From assembly GCF_010389155.1 (NCBI RefSeq), contig NC_057762.1, positions 33,168,055-33,232,054 of the forward strand: a stretch of 64,000 nucleotides of DNA, read 5' to 3'. Positions 1 through 12,300 of the stretch are shown here, one piece after another (the first letter of the stretch is position 1; each line of letters starts with the position of its first letter). Both the position numbers and the translations under genes were made by a program. This DNA is from Erigeron canadensis. Its lineage: Eukaryota > Streptophyta > Magnoliopsida > Asterales > Asteraceae. The notes beneath the pieces were generated by a model that was given only the letters and a program-made list of their open reading frames with translations, searched no databases and had not been told where the DNA came from.

Positions 1-1241
1 TTGTCTCTATGAAATTATATATATGCATAGTGATTTGTGTAAGGTCTTAGGGCTTAGGCTTTTAAGGTAAAAAAGAAAAGCTCATGTAGAAACTAGTCTT
101 CCAGGTAGCCTTCACTGCATGTAGCCTAGATGGTAGTGGATAGTCATTTGTAAAGTATCCGGGGTCCCTGGTGGAGCCAATAAGCAACCTAATTGAGTGA
201 TTGACTAGAGAGATTATATATCGTTGATTAAGCTGGATCAGTTGGGTAACTATCCGAGTTGGCTGCTAGGTGAGCTCGTGATGGACCTGAGGCTGTCTGG
301 CGTGAGTTGGGTTGGGGTTCCTGGAACTATTTCAGGATAGTCTACTAGGCCACTAGATAGCCTCTCTAGCATTTAGTCTAGTTGGTTCAGTTAATGGGCA
401 TTTGTCAAGTATCCTGGTTTCCGATGGAGCCAAGAAGGATCCTGTCTGTGAGAATAATATATTGATGAGTTTAAATTCGTTAGGTTAGCTTGATTTAACT
501 ATCACCTGATGGGCATGAAGTTGCTGGAAGATCAGCTAATTCCGATAGTCCACTAGGTAATGCTTACTTGAAAGCTTTACAGGCTATATGGTTTGATAGT
601 AATGGCAACTAATGACGTGGCTATGCATTATTGCGAATTTTGCGATTAAGAGTCTAAATCAAATGATTAGCTAATTAAAGTTAGGGGCAATTGGTTAGTT
701 CTACATATATTTGAATTATTCTTTTTGCTACTGCTAGTTCTTACTCCTTAGTTGTTTCTCTAGAATCCTTTTTGCCTGATACATCGAACTGAATTTTAAT
801 CATCTGCTTCTCACATTCCGTGAATAGCCGGGACATTGATGAATATCCTGGAAGGCACTTTAGACACACATCTAAACACCTCCTAAGATACTTACACACA
901 GGTTTTCAATTAGCACCTTTGGACTGGTATTTTCTAAAATGTTGTAACCGCGTAGTACTATAGTAGTAGGGTTTGATTCTAGCAGAGGAAATGATCGTAA
1001 ATATATAGGGTCCTAAAGCCATCTATGTTTGTACCCGTTCTTCGTTTAGTTTTCATGGATATTAAGAATCGGGCTTCTCCAAGAATTGTGGCAACGATCA
1101 TTTCTTATGATCTGCAGGCAAATTACCCTTTTCAGCTTGTCTCTTCTGAATATTTACCTTTGTTGTTGAACTTCTTTTCCATCAAACATTACAAAGTAGT
1201 TGAACTTTCTGAATAAGTTTCAAAATGTCTATTTTGGGCAG
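1..1241 (+). other. Intron of the ABHD17-like gene, with degenerate repeats
   Basis: No exon of the hydrolase is recognisable upstream of position 1242, so this stretch is read as a large intron whose 5' end lies outside the window. Two diverged copies of one module are visible, around 150-215 and 400-450, each with a 'gtatcc...tggagccaa' core; a third relative lies near 22588 in a FURRY intron. Nothing else was recognised. Confidence 0.5.
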
Positions 1242-2247
1242 GTACGATTATACTGGATATGGGCAATCTTCCGGGAAGGTACGATAATCTGAACTATTCA
1301 CGTATCTGCTGATTATGAATATTTATTTGCTAAATACTTGCATTTGATTATCTTTATAGCCAAGCGAACAGAACACATATGCCGACATAGAAGCTGTATA
1401 TACATGCCTTGAAGAAACTTATGGCGTGAAAGAAGAAGATGTAATTTTATATGGCCAATCTGTTGGTAGTGGACCTACTCTAGAGTTGGCATCACGTTTA
1501 TCAAGATTAAGGGCTGTTGTCCTTCATAGTCCAATCATGTCAGGACTTAGAGTTATGTATCCTGTGAAACGAACATATTGGTTTGATATATACAAGGTTA
1601 GTACTTCTCTTGCTGATATTCTTTAGTCTTTATATAATTGTATTGTTCAATTGGTACCAATTAGTTTTTTATCTTTCTTGTAATGCAGAATATTGACAAG
1701 ATACCATTGGTCAGGTGTCCTGTTCTTGTTATTCATGTAAGTGTTCATATCCCGACGTGTTATAACTTATAAGGTTCATCTTGCAATGTGATTAGAAACA
1801 ATGGTTTTTAATTGTTCCATATTGCAGGGAACCGATGATGACGTTGTAGATTATTCTCATGGTAAGCAGCTTTGGGAGCTCTGTGTAGAGAAGTATGAAC
1901 CGTTATGGATCAAAGGTGGGAATCATTGTGATTTGGAGTTGTTCCCGGAGTACATAAAGCACTTAAAAAAGTTCGTATCAGCTGTTGAGAAATCTGCAAG
2001 GATGAAAAACGTATCAGAATCTCTAACAGATACTGATACAAACCCCCGGAGTAGTACAGAATCTAAAGAGAAATCGAGGCCGAGCGCAGAACTGCCAAGG
2101 CCAAGCACGAGTTCAGAGAGGTCAAGATCAAGCCTTGACAGAAGAGAAAAGTCTAAGAAAAATTTGGAAAATGTGGAGAAGTCAACCAACGCCAATGCAA
2201 GTGACCAACCCGAGAAAGCAAGAAACAGCATTGATCGGTCTGATTAG
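1242..2247 (+). CDS. ABHD17-like alpha/beta hydrolase, 3' part
   Basis: Serine hydrolase of the ABHD17 family. Animal members remove palmitate from membrane proteins, and plant relatives are thought to be acyl-protein thioesterases. Exons read here are 1242-1278, 1360-1596, 1689-1736 and 1828-2247, all with GT/AG introns and consistent frame. The first visible residues give [12 protein letters not shown]. The nucleophile elbow GQSVGSGP carries the catalytic Ser, HGTDDDVVD the Asp, and GGNHCDLE the His, so the triad is complete. After the fold comes a tail of about 80 residues rich in Ser, Arg, Lys and Glu, which is common in plant members and probably disordered. The start codon and N-terminal Cys cluster lie upstream of the window. 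Family assignment is firm; the substrate is not known. Confidence 0.88.
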
Positions 2248-3888
2248 CTCTAACTAGTAAAATAATTCATAATAAAAACCTAAATTTTCGTGCGTTTGAC
2301 TGTTTAAACAATGATGACAGATTTGGAGATATAATGCGAGCAGCAGTGTTATGCAATATTGATTGTTTCAAGCCCACGGGTGCAATGGATGTAGAAAGAT
2401 CGTAATGGTCAATGAAGCGAGGTTCTGTTTAATATTATTCTTTCGATTGGTTTGGATGTGGTGTTTTCTTCGTTCCAGGTTTTACCAGAATTTTTTATTA
2501 TTTTTTTTTAGGCAGATGTATCTTATAGTCTCTGTCAAAACTAATAATCTCTATCTCTTAGTAGGATGTGTGCCTCTGTGATTATAGATGTGTTGGAACT
2601 TGTTTTATAGAATCAGATACAAATATATCACTTTTGGTTGATTGTTTCAAGAGGAAAAAAGATGGTTTTACATATCTTTGATGCATTATTGGAAAAATAC
2701 CCTGCAATACTTTGAATCAGGTGAAAGGAACTCAGAGGAACAATGCTATCTATGGTTTTTGCAAGCGTTTGATTATATTGAATAAATATAGAAAGCGTTT
2801 GATTATATAGTCCATCGAAGAACTTGTTCTTGATGGCACCAAGTACTTTATGGCAGAAATCGGGAACCCATAACTTGTGATTACTTGTTTACCTGTCTCT
2901 TAAACTTCTCCATAATATGCCTATTCATTTTTTATGTCCATTCATATGATGGAACACTTATCTTTGATCTTTGTTAGAACAAAGTGTTGGCAAGAGAACT
3001 CAAATTATAAGTGGTCTATCGAAGTACTTACACTTATAGTTGTTCGCCTGGCACTATTATTTTTACAGTTTTTGAGATGATGGATCATATCCGCCTCTTC
3101 GTGTTTCGAGTGTAGAAACATTGTTTCAAGAACATCAGAAATGGAAAAGTAGTCGATTAACTCATATATACTTTCCATTTTCTCAAAAACATGCTTATGG
3201 ATGTGCTCATTGCACTTCAGTACCTAGTAAATGTTTATTACAACATTGCTCTTTTTCTACCAACAGTTCTTCATATCTTTGTTTGATATTTGTACAAAGT
3301 CATTTCCTTAAATGTTGCCACCACATAGACGGCATGGATGCTTTTTGTTACGGATCGAAACCATTACAAGGTGTCCCACATCGGTTGTATGGGAAACCAA
3401 TGTGGGTTTTATATACCAAATGGGCTCTCTCACACATTAGACTAGTCTTTTAGGTTGTGTTCTCTCATTTAGTATGTAACACTTTTAAGCCGTATGAACG
3501 CAACAAAATTACTCGAATTATTATGGCGATAACCTTAACATTGTTTCACTTCCGGGCGTTTTAAATAGACGTTTAAAATGGTTAATTACTGCCACAAAAG
3601 AAGGCCTAAATAATCCTTTCACATGTCGATAAAGCTTAAACAGTGGGTATAGTGGGTATATTGTGGACTGTGGAGAACTTGGAGAAGATTGTTGCGAGTT
3701 TCAAAATGTACTACTAAAATACAATTGAACATTTATACTCATTTTATAAATTACTATAAATTAGAAATGAAAAGTTTAATTAACACAAATATTATGCTTT
3801 AGAAAAAGAAAGCAAATGAAAATGTTTCAACTTCTGAATTTTTTATTTATTAATTTATAAATTATAAAGTTTCATATTTTTATTTAAA
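2248..3888. other. Intergenic, ABHD17 3'UTR then AT-rich spacer
   Basis: The first few hundred bases are probably the 3'UTR of the hydrolase gene. The rest has only short ORFs without recognisable protein similarity, and no repeat boundary was found before 3889. Confidence 0.5.
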
Positions 3889-4003
3889 GGATTTTCTATC
3901 ATGTGCTTACTAAGTACATAATAAAGATGAATTGCTCTCTATTATTTCCTTATATAAAACATAATTAATACTAATTTTACCCTCTTTTTGATTTAGGCAA
4001 TTA

Positions 4004-4491
4004 TCTATACTTCCTATATAACCAAATTACTCCCTCCCCAAATGAAACACTCTACCTTTAAATTCCCTATTTTACCCTTATAATTTACACTTTCCCAAAC
4101 ACTTTATTCCCGAACTTCCTAAAATACCCTTAGAAAAATCTTATGCATCTACGTATCTATCATTCATATTTTGGAATAGAGATGTTTGTGCATTTAAGTA
4201 ATGGATATTGTGGTATGTTGATTTTTGCAGGTTGTTCACTATGTATAGTCATGTAGATTGAAAGTATTTTTTTTTCAATTTTATTTTAATCTTTATAACG
4301 CTGGTTTGATAAGGATTAGTTGATGTAAAAGACAAGATCTCAGTTTAATTTCTATATTCGATTAAAATTATTAGCCGCATCACGTGTATTTCTATTCAAT
4401 ACAACCCATTGTTTTTTGTTCATGATACCCCCACATTTAACCGCCTTTCTTTTTCCACATGTGCCACTGCAACGTGCGGGTATCCCTCTAG
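4004..4491 (+). mobile_element. Short non-autonomous Helitron
   Basis: Begins TCTATACTTCC directly after an A and ends CTAG directly before a T, the Helitron signature. A GC-rich degenerate hairpin (ccactgcaacgtgcggg) lies just before the 3' end. It interrupts the left arm of the surrounding Mutator-like element, and the right arm shows the unoccupied sequence. The 5' end matches that of the minus-strand Helitron at 41333-41811, so they belong to one family. Confidence 0.75.
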
Positions 4492-5130
4492 TCTATTTAT
4501 ACTAATATCCACAATATTTTAATTTACTTTTTTCTTAATTTAAGCAATATTGCTTTTTCTGTTTTTTTTTCATCCGATTCTATCATTTTACACCAAAAAT
4601 TTGGCTAAAATAAGATCTCTCATTTAGCAAATAATTTACTTAAACTTAGTTGTCCCTTCCTAATTGAGTTTTACAAATTAAAAATTTTCAACTTAACTTT
4701 CTTACTTTTTGTTTTATAGAGTCAACTATAAAATTCTAAAAATATTATATTTTTTATTTTTTCAAGTCAATATGAACGGTTAGTTTGAATTCATTTGTTC
4801 CTTGCAAAAAATGAGTACAAATCATCTATTTGATCTAAACGAGTATTCATTAGAATGTGTTTTTGCAAGTCACAATTAATATTAGTGCATCTCCGTAAGA
4901 AAAAATTGGGAATGACAACGCTACTTTATTACAAGCTACTTAGAAGAAAAAAATTATGTTAGAGAACCAAGATTTGAATCCATTTTCTCTTTAAATATTT
5001 AATTTGTTAACTATTTGATTTTTAATTTGGAATTTTGTTTTTAGTTTTTCATTTATGAACAAGATATTGAAATGCTATTATTGAGATATTATCGCCCTAG
5101 TATTTATCTTGTACATTTACTTGAAAAATA

Positions 5131-5261
5131 GTCATCACCACTATGGTGGGGTGGTAGAGGCTTTGTCCTTCTAGGAAAAAGACCAAAGTTCAAACCTTGG
5201 CAATGATGTTTTGTATTTAGTAGGGTAGTGTTAATTTAAAGTTTGTTGTTAAAAAAAAAAA
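5131..5261 (+). mobile_element. tRNA-derived SINE with 12-bp target duplication
   Basis: A tRNA-like head carries a box A-like tggggtggtagagg and a box B-like agttcaaaccttgg, followed by a short body and an A-rich tail at about 5250-5261. The flanks acttgaaaaata (5119-5130 and 5262-5273) are identical, as expected of a retrotransposition target duplication. The length of about 131 bases suits a short plant SINE. Confidence 0.75.
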
Positions 5262-5739
5262 ACTTGAAAAATAAGATACATCATTCGTCTACTTTAATTG
5301 GTATGACCTAAAAATTAGGCAAGTACAATACAAAATAGAGATCGGCTATATCAAGAATAAGTAAATTAAAATATTGAGATATTAGTGTGAATAGATAAAT
5401 TGCTCAAATTAAAAAGAGGGTAAATTAAGAACTAGAATGAAAGAAAAATTAATAGTACTAATTATGTTTTATGTAAGGAGATAATAAAGAGCAATTAAAT
5501 TTTATTATGTGCCTAGTAGGCATATGATAGAAAATCCCTTTATTTAAATTCTTAATATTTAAAAACGATAATTACTAATATATTCTCACGCCTTAAACTT
5601 AACAAATAGTTTCCTTATACATTTGTCTAAAAACTAACTTATTTGATTACACCTTAATTTCTTTTATTTATCTTTTTAAATTTAGTTAAGAAATATCACA
5701 TAAAAATTTTGATTAATAAAAACAAATTTTATAACTAAT

Positions 5740-6206
5740 GAGAATATGAGATTGGTGACCTATTGGTGAAGATTTGGACCATCGCAACTAAAACTATTTT
5801 TGCACCACTTGATGTCGACACCATCCCCATCCATCGATGCCACACATCGCAACTAATGTTATTCCCGTCGCATTGCGCGGGTACCATGCTTGTACTTCTT
5901 TATAATAATTAGTAACCCCTAATTGTTAATGCAAAAGTACTAAATTACATATAATAAACACCTTCTATGGAAAGTGTTATTAGAGATTACCAAGTTTGCC
6001 CTTAATGAATTAGTTTACACTTTAGAAACTTCATCTTGCTAATTTACACTCTAAATCCTTATCTTTTAAAATATTTCCACTATCACCATTACATCACCTT
6101 ACACGGTTACACCACTCGACACCAATTGTCGATGTCATCACTACCCGTCACCGACACCACTAAACCGCCAAGTCATCATCGTCGCCGTATTGCGCGGGTA
6201 CCATCA
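5740..6206 (+). mobile_element. Helitron 3'-end relics upstream of RPOT2
   Basis: Two GC-rich termini of one type, cattgcgcgggtaccat-like, lie at about 5870-5890 and 6185-6206. Each follows a stretch of 'accacc/caccgacacc' repeats, as in the Helitron at 41333-41811. The hairpins are degenerate and the terminal CTAG is lost, so these are old copies whose exact ends cannot be set. The second stops about 155 bases before the first RPOT2 start codon. Confidence 0.45.
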
Positions 6207-6362
6207 GAAAATTACTACTCCTATTTTGCCTTTAATCATAGTTAAGAAAAAGGTCGGTTCAGTACTAACCGCGGCGCCAATAAGGTTTATGCAGGGTTTT
6301 AACCACAAACACACCCACACACACTGTGTGCTCTTCAGTCTCCATTTATATGAATCTTTTTA

Positions 6363-9300
6363 ATGTTCAATACTCAACCCCAAAATCAATTGGGTTTTTC
6401 AATTACTCAATCCCACTATCAATCAATTAATTCAAACCCCACAAAAAATTTTATCTTTTTTTCACCAAAAATCATGTGGAAAAACATACATTCAAGAATC
6501 CCAGTAAGTTATTCTTCAATAAAGTCACTATTTTTACATAGAAATTTAATAAATAGTATTAATGGGTGTTCAAGAAATCTCTTTATTTTAGAGAAATTTG
6601 ATAGCTTTTCATCAATTAAGTCATACCCAGATAAGAATTTTGTAGAAATCGGTCAACTTGGTCAAAATTTTGGATTTTCAAGTGTTGCAGAAGCTGTTAA
6701 TGATGTTGATGATGAGGTTAGTAATGGTGGTGGTGGTGATGAGGTAAAAAAGTTATTGAGTGAAATGGGAAAACAAGACCAAAAGCAGGCGGTTCGAGGG
6801 TGGTGGAGATCGAAAAGGAGTAGCAATTGGAATTATGTTAAACTTAAGCGTAGGCAAGTTAAGATTGAAACGGAAGCGTGGGAACAGGCTGCAAAAGAGT
6901 ATAGGGAGCTTTTGAGTGATATGTGTGAACATAAGTTAGCACCGAATTTGCCTTATGTTAAGTCTTTGTTTCTTGGATGGTTTGAGCCGTTATGTAAAAA
7001 AATTGATAAGGATCAACAGTTGTGCAGGGATGCGAAACATAAGACAGCTTACGCGCCTTATTTTGACTTGCTACCGGCTGACAAAATGGCGATTATTACA
7101 ATGCATAAGATTATGGGGTTGCTAATGACGGGAGGGGAGAATGGTTGTGCACGAGTTGTTGCGGCTTCTTGTAGTGTCGGTGAAGCAATTGAGCAGGAGG
7201 TGTGAGTACTTTCATATTTTATATTAATACATTTATTTTGATATAAGTTTTCTTTGGTATTATAAAGTACGAGTAGCATTTCATGTTTAGTGGTGTTTGG
7301 GTTGAAATTATTAATGCTTCTTTAGTTATGTTTATGATTCTTTATTATGATTTGTGAATGAAAATATAATTTCCCGTAGTGCTTGTGAAGACATTGATTA
7401 ACTCTTCACTCTGCAATATGCATTTGGTGATCGAATTGAGATTTTGATTAGCCCGAAAAGTTTGGTTTGAATCTGAGTAGGCAAGAGTGCATGACTTGAC
7501 ATTAGTTAAGCGAGATAGGCATCTTGATTTTATAGAACTAGAATTAGAACTGATGGGTGTTTGGTTTGGATGTGCCTTTTCAACGTTGTTACCACGAGCT
7601 TTAAAAATCTAATTATGATATTTAGATGCTTAGTTAATTTTAATTTGTGGAATATATCCTTTTCCATACAAATTCTTGTCTGTTACTTCAATCCCGATTA
7701 TATTCACTTGAAATAATAAAATATCATAATTCTAGTTTTCACAGTTTGGTTTTGCTAAACCCTCTAGATGCACATCAAATTACCCCCTTATTGTTCGAAG
7801 AAGATGCGAACTATGTTTACCTTTTTTATGATTATGATTTAGTGTAAACTCTCTATTCATTTCTGTATCTGCTGCTTTTGGTATGTATCAGATAAGGATC
7901 CTCAGATTTTTAGAGAAAACAAAGACAAAAAAAGCAAAGAAAAATGCTAAATTTGAAGAACAAGATTCTGATACTTTAAGCAAGGAGCAGGAGGGATTAC
8001 ATCAGAAAGTGACCAACCTGATGAAAAAACATAAGCTGCATGCGGTAGGGTGTATTGTGAAGGGACACGATGATTCAAAACCATGGACACAGGCTGTTAA
8101 AGCTCAGGTTTGAGGTCATAGGTTCATATTACATATCTCAATTGATTATACATGCATGCATGCTTAGGTTCGTGCAAATGACCATACTTAACATTGACGA
8201 GTCTTAATTTTTAGGTGGGAAGTCGTTTGATTGAATTGCTTTTGGAGTCCGCTTTTATACAGCCTCCAGCTGATCAGTCGGGTGGTGAAATGCCACCTAA
8301 TATTCGCCCTGCCTTTGTTCACACATTTAGAACTTCAGTGAAAGACGGACAGTAAGGATTCATTCTATCTGTAGGTGTGATTGTGTGAAAGCGACGATTT
8401 GGATAATTATAGGAAAACTTTAATAAGATTGGTCAAAACAAGTTTGGGTTGACCTGCCAATAGTTTTCGGGTCCATTTTTTATTAGCTATCATCAGTATT
8501 AGGTGATTTGTACACTACTGGTTATTTGATCAAAGCAGATAGTACATCAGGCGCAAAGACACGCCAAATTGTGTGGTGTTCAAATCTATTTTAATTCCAC
8601 AAATATATCAAAACAACACTAAAGTAATAACAAAAAACTTATGGGTTTGTAAATGACACTTTAGTATACCTTGGGTGACTTGAAACCATCGGACCTGCTT
8701 CCCTCATTTCTTTTACTGCTTAATCTTTTTACTTATTCTTCAGTTCCAAATAATGGCTTCATATTGAATAGGAAAAACGGAAGAAGACATGGTGTTATTG
8801 AATGTGACCCGTCTGTTCGCAAAGGTCTAGAGAGAGCGGTAAGCATGCAGTTTCCCGTATTTCAGAAATCTTGTTTTAAATTAAGTGTTTGCTGTTTGTG
8901 TGAAGTTACAGTTAGACAAATGTATCCTGCATCTTAGAAAAGCATATGTTTTTACTTTGTGTACTATTAGTAAAAGTTAGGATTTAACCATTTTTTTCTT
9001 TGATATGCTGTAACAGTCCAAGCATGTGGTTATGCCTTATATGCCCATGTTGATACCTCCCGTCGAGTGGACAGGGTACGATATTTCAAGTTGTTGAACA
9101 CAGTGTTATTAGTTGTTAGCAATTATATGTTACTCCTTTGTTGCTATGAGAATTGCAACATGTTCCAATTGGAACCATCCCATGAAAATTTCTAATTTTC
9201 CTCTCTTAGTTAACTTTATAGTGTTAAGTATTTACTTGCCCATACTTGTACTTCTAAAAGTTCAAGACATTGATTATTAAAGGATTTAAAACTAGTTTTA

Positions 9301-12300
9301 ATAGTCGGACACTTTTTTATGAACTATTTGACGGTCAAAAGCTGCAATTTTCATGGGATGGAGAGCAAATGATTCTGTTATTAACCTATACTTCTCACCC
9401 TACTTTAATCAGATGTAATGTTTGCATTAATGTTGAAGTGTTATTTGTGTGATCTTCAGTTATGATAAAGGAGCTTACCTTTTCTTACCATCCTTTATAA
9501 TGCGCATTCATGGGGCCAAACAACAGCGCGAAGTGCTTAAAATGACCCCTAAGGAGAATCTGCAGCCAGTTTTTGAAGTAAGCATTGATCCGTTACTCAT
9601 GTTTGCTTATCTCCTTTTTGTTGTATCAATGTGCATTCAGTGTTGGGATGTGCACTTACACTGAAGTTCTGACGTTAATTTTGAGTGTTTGGGTAAAAAT
9701 AATTATAATCATTATTTAGCTACTTTATAGAGTTAAAGTTCTGGATTTGGAGAGGCAGGTAAGGAGTTGTAAGATAGTTGATTATTGAGACATATAAAAT
9801 ATCTACCTATCCTTGCCTTAATCAATTGACATTGAACTTCTATTTCTTGTTTGGGTCAGGCACTGGACACCCTCGGAAACACTAAATGGAGGGTGAATAA
9901 GAAGGTTCTAGCAGTGGTTGATCGAATATGGTCTAGTGGTGGCAACCTTGCTGGTTTGGTCGACCGTCATGATGTGAGTTATCTTATAACTTCATCACAA
10001 ACAGTTCAATGGACATTTGCATTAATTTTACAAAGATCAATCATGAATTTATCACTCCAGGTTCCTTTGCCAGAGCAACCAGATACAGAAGATGAAGAAC
10101 AACTAAAAAAGTGGAAATGGAAAGTTAAAAGGGTGAAGAAGGAGAACCAAGAGAGAAACTCCCTACGGTGTGACGTTGAACTCAAATTAACTGTACGATA
10201 ACACCTTCATGTAAACAAGAGTTATAATCAATTTGTAAAGTTTTTGGACTTGGCTACTAAAATTTGAACTACTCTTATTGATGGCCAGGTGGCGCGAAAG
10301 ATGAAAGATGAAGCTGGTTTTTTCTACCCACACAATTTGGATTTTCGGGGTCGGGCTTACCCGATGCATCCACACTTAAACCATCTTGGTTCGGATCTGT
10401 GCCGTGGTATATTGGAATTTGCAGAGGGTCGAGCTCTTGGGAGTTCTGGCCTTCGATGGCTTAAGATACATGTGGCAAATCTATATGCTGGTGGTGTTGA
10501 CAAGTTATCTCTTGAGGGTAGAATAGCATTCACAGAAAGTCACTTGCATGATATATTTGATTCCGCTGATAAACCGCTTGATGGTGACCGGTGGTGGTTA
10601 AATGCTGAAGATCCATTTCAGTGTTTGGCTGTTTGTATTAATCTTGCTGAAGCTTTAAGAAGTCCATCACCAGAAACTGTTGTTTCATATATTCCAGTGC
10701 ACCAGGTACAACATACCTATAAATATAATTTCCAAAGCATGGGCATTTTGATCTGGTCATAGAATTTGAAAGCTTTTCTGCTTGAAGTTGTATCAATCAG
10801 TTTTTATGGTGTTGAATATCTGTCAAAATTTGATTATTCAAGGATATAATAGATATTTTAAGGGCTATCTAAGTAACTATATTTTAACATGTTATAATGG
10901 GCCTTGTTGTACCTAGTATGAATTTGATTATTTACCTTCAAAAATCATAAGCATAAGCAGTCTGCCCAACACACTTCATTATTGTGATTTGTGACTTAAA
11001 GTTGCAATTTATAATCACTTTCAAAATGCAAATCCAAAGTATATAATCTGCAGCCCTCATCCGATTTGGTTTGTGGTTTCAACTTCAAATAGATATCAGA
11101 CAACAAGTATAGTACTCTTGCATCTGTTTATAATTACAAAATTAACTTTTTGGTTTGTTCTTTATAGGATGGTTCCTGCAACGGTTTACAACACTATGCT
11201 GCCCTTGGCAGAGACAAAGTAATGTCCCTTCAAAACCTTCTCTGTGTGTTTGGAAAGACATTTTCTCTATTTACTACTCAACAACTTATCTGATTATTTC
11301 TTGTAATGTGTTAGCTGGGAGCATCTGCTGTCAATCTGGTTGAAGGAGAAAAACCTGCTGATGTCTATTCTGGAATTGCTGCAAGGTGTGTTGCTTATCT
11401 CAATAGCGGAAGCTTGATAATTGGCATGCCATTGTATTATTTTTTTTGTTATTTGTGGGCATAAAAAGGTGATTTTTGATGCAGAGTTCTTGATATTGTG
11501 AAGAAAGATGCTCAATTGGATATTGATTCTTTTCCAGATGCGAAGCATGCACGGCTTTTGATCAATCAGGTTTGGCACCGTCAGTCCTTGGTTTTTGTGA
11601 ATATTTTTTACAATAGAAGAGATAAAATTTATATTGTTTGTTCATGGTAACTCTAGGTTGACAGGAAGCTGGTAAAGCAGACAGTCATGACATCAGTTTA
11701 TGGCGTCACTTACATTGGTGCTCGAGATCAGATAAAGAGGAGGTTGCAGGAACGTAGTAATTTTGGTGATGATTCTGAGATTTTTGGTGCAGCTTGTTAT
11801 GCTGCTAAGGTAAGCACCATCATTGATAGCTAATTGACTACTTTTGGTAGAAAAAGGATCAAACGAGAAATAAATAATACTTGCATGAGAAACAAACTGA
11901 TTCACTGCTCAAATATGTAAAATTATTAATTAAAGTTACAAAATTAGTGAATCAGTTAGCTTTTACATATAGTTTCACATTGAATCCTTAGCCCTACAGG
12001 GAAACTGTGATTAGTCAGATTTTGGATATGCTAAAACAACCCATATGGAACACTATTCTTTTATGGGCATTTTGGGGAAGTAAAAGGTTTTGCTATTGCT
12101 TCAACAGATCACTTTAGCTGCACTAGGGGAAATGTTTGAAGGCGCGCGTAATATTATGAATTGGCTTGGGGACTGTGCAAAGGTTTGTTTCATTTTACTC
12201 GATTATATATCTTAGTAAATTTAGATAGTCCGGAAGCAGTCTCTCTACCCCCAGGTGAAGGTAAAACTGTCTACATCTCACCTCCCCTGCCCCTAGCAGG

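Larger units (their letters stand above)
3889..5538. mobile_element. Non-autonomous Mutator-like element with long terminal inverted repeats
   Basis: The ends are inverted copies beginning ggattttctatcat; the right arm read on the minus strand begins gggattttctatcat. The similarity runs for well over 100 bases and resumes after a Helitron in the left arm (left 3889-4003 plus 4492 to about 4540; right about 5355-5538). The 10-mer tttatttaaa flanks both sides (3879-3888 and 5539-5548), as expected of a 9-10 bp target duplication made by Mutator-like transposases. No transposase ORF is present. The element hosts the Helitron 4004-4491 and the SINE 5131-5261, so it is older than both. Confidence 0.75.

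Noticed and set aside
3121..3453. 110-codon ORF downstream of the ABHD17-like gene
   Set aside because: No family resemblance and a composition like the surrounding intergenic DNA.
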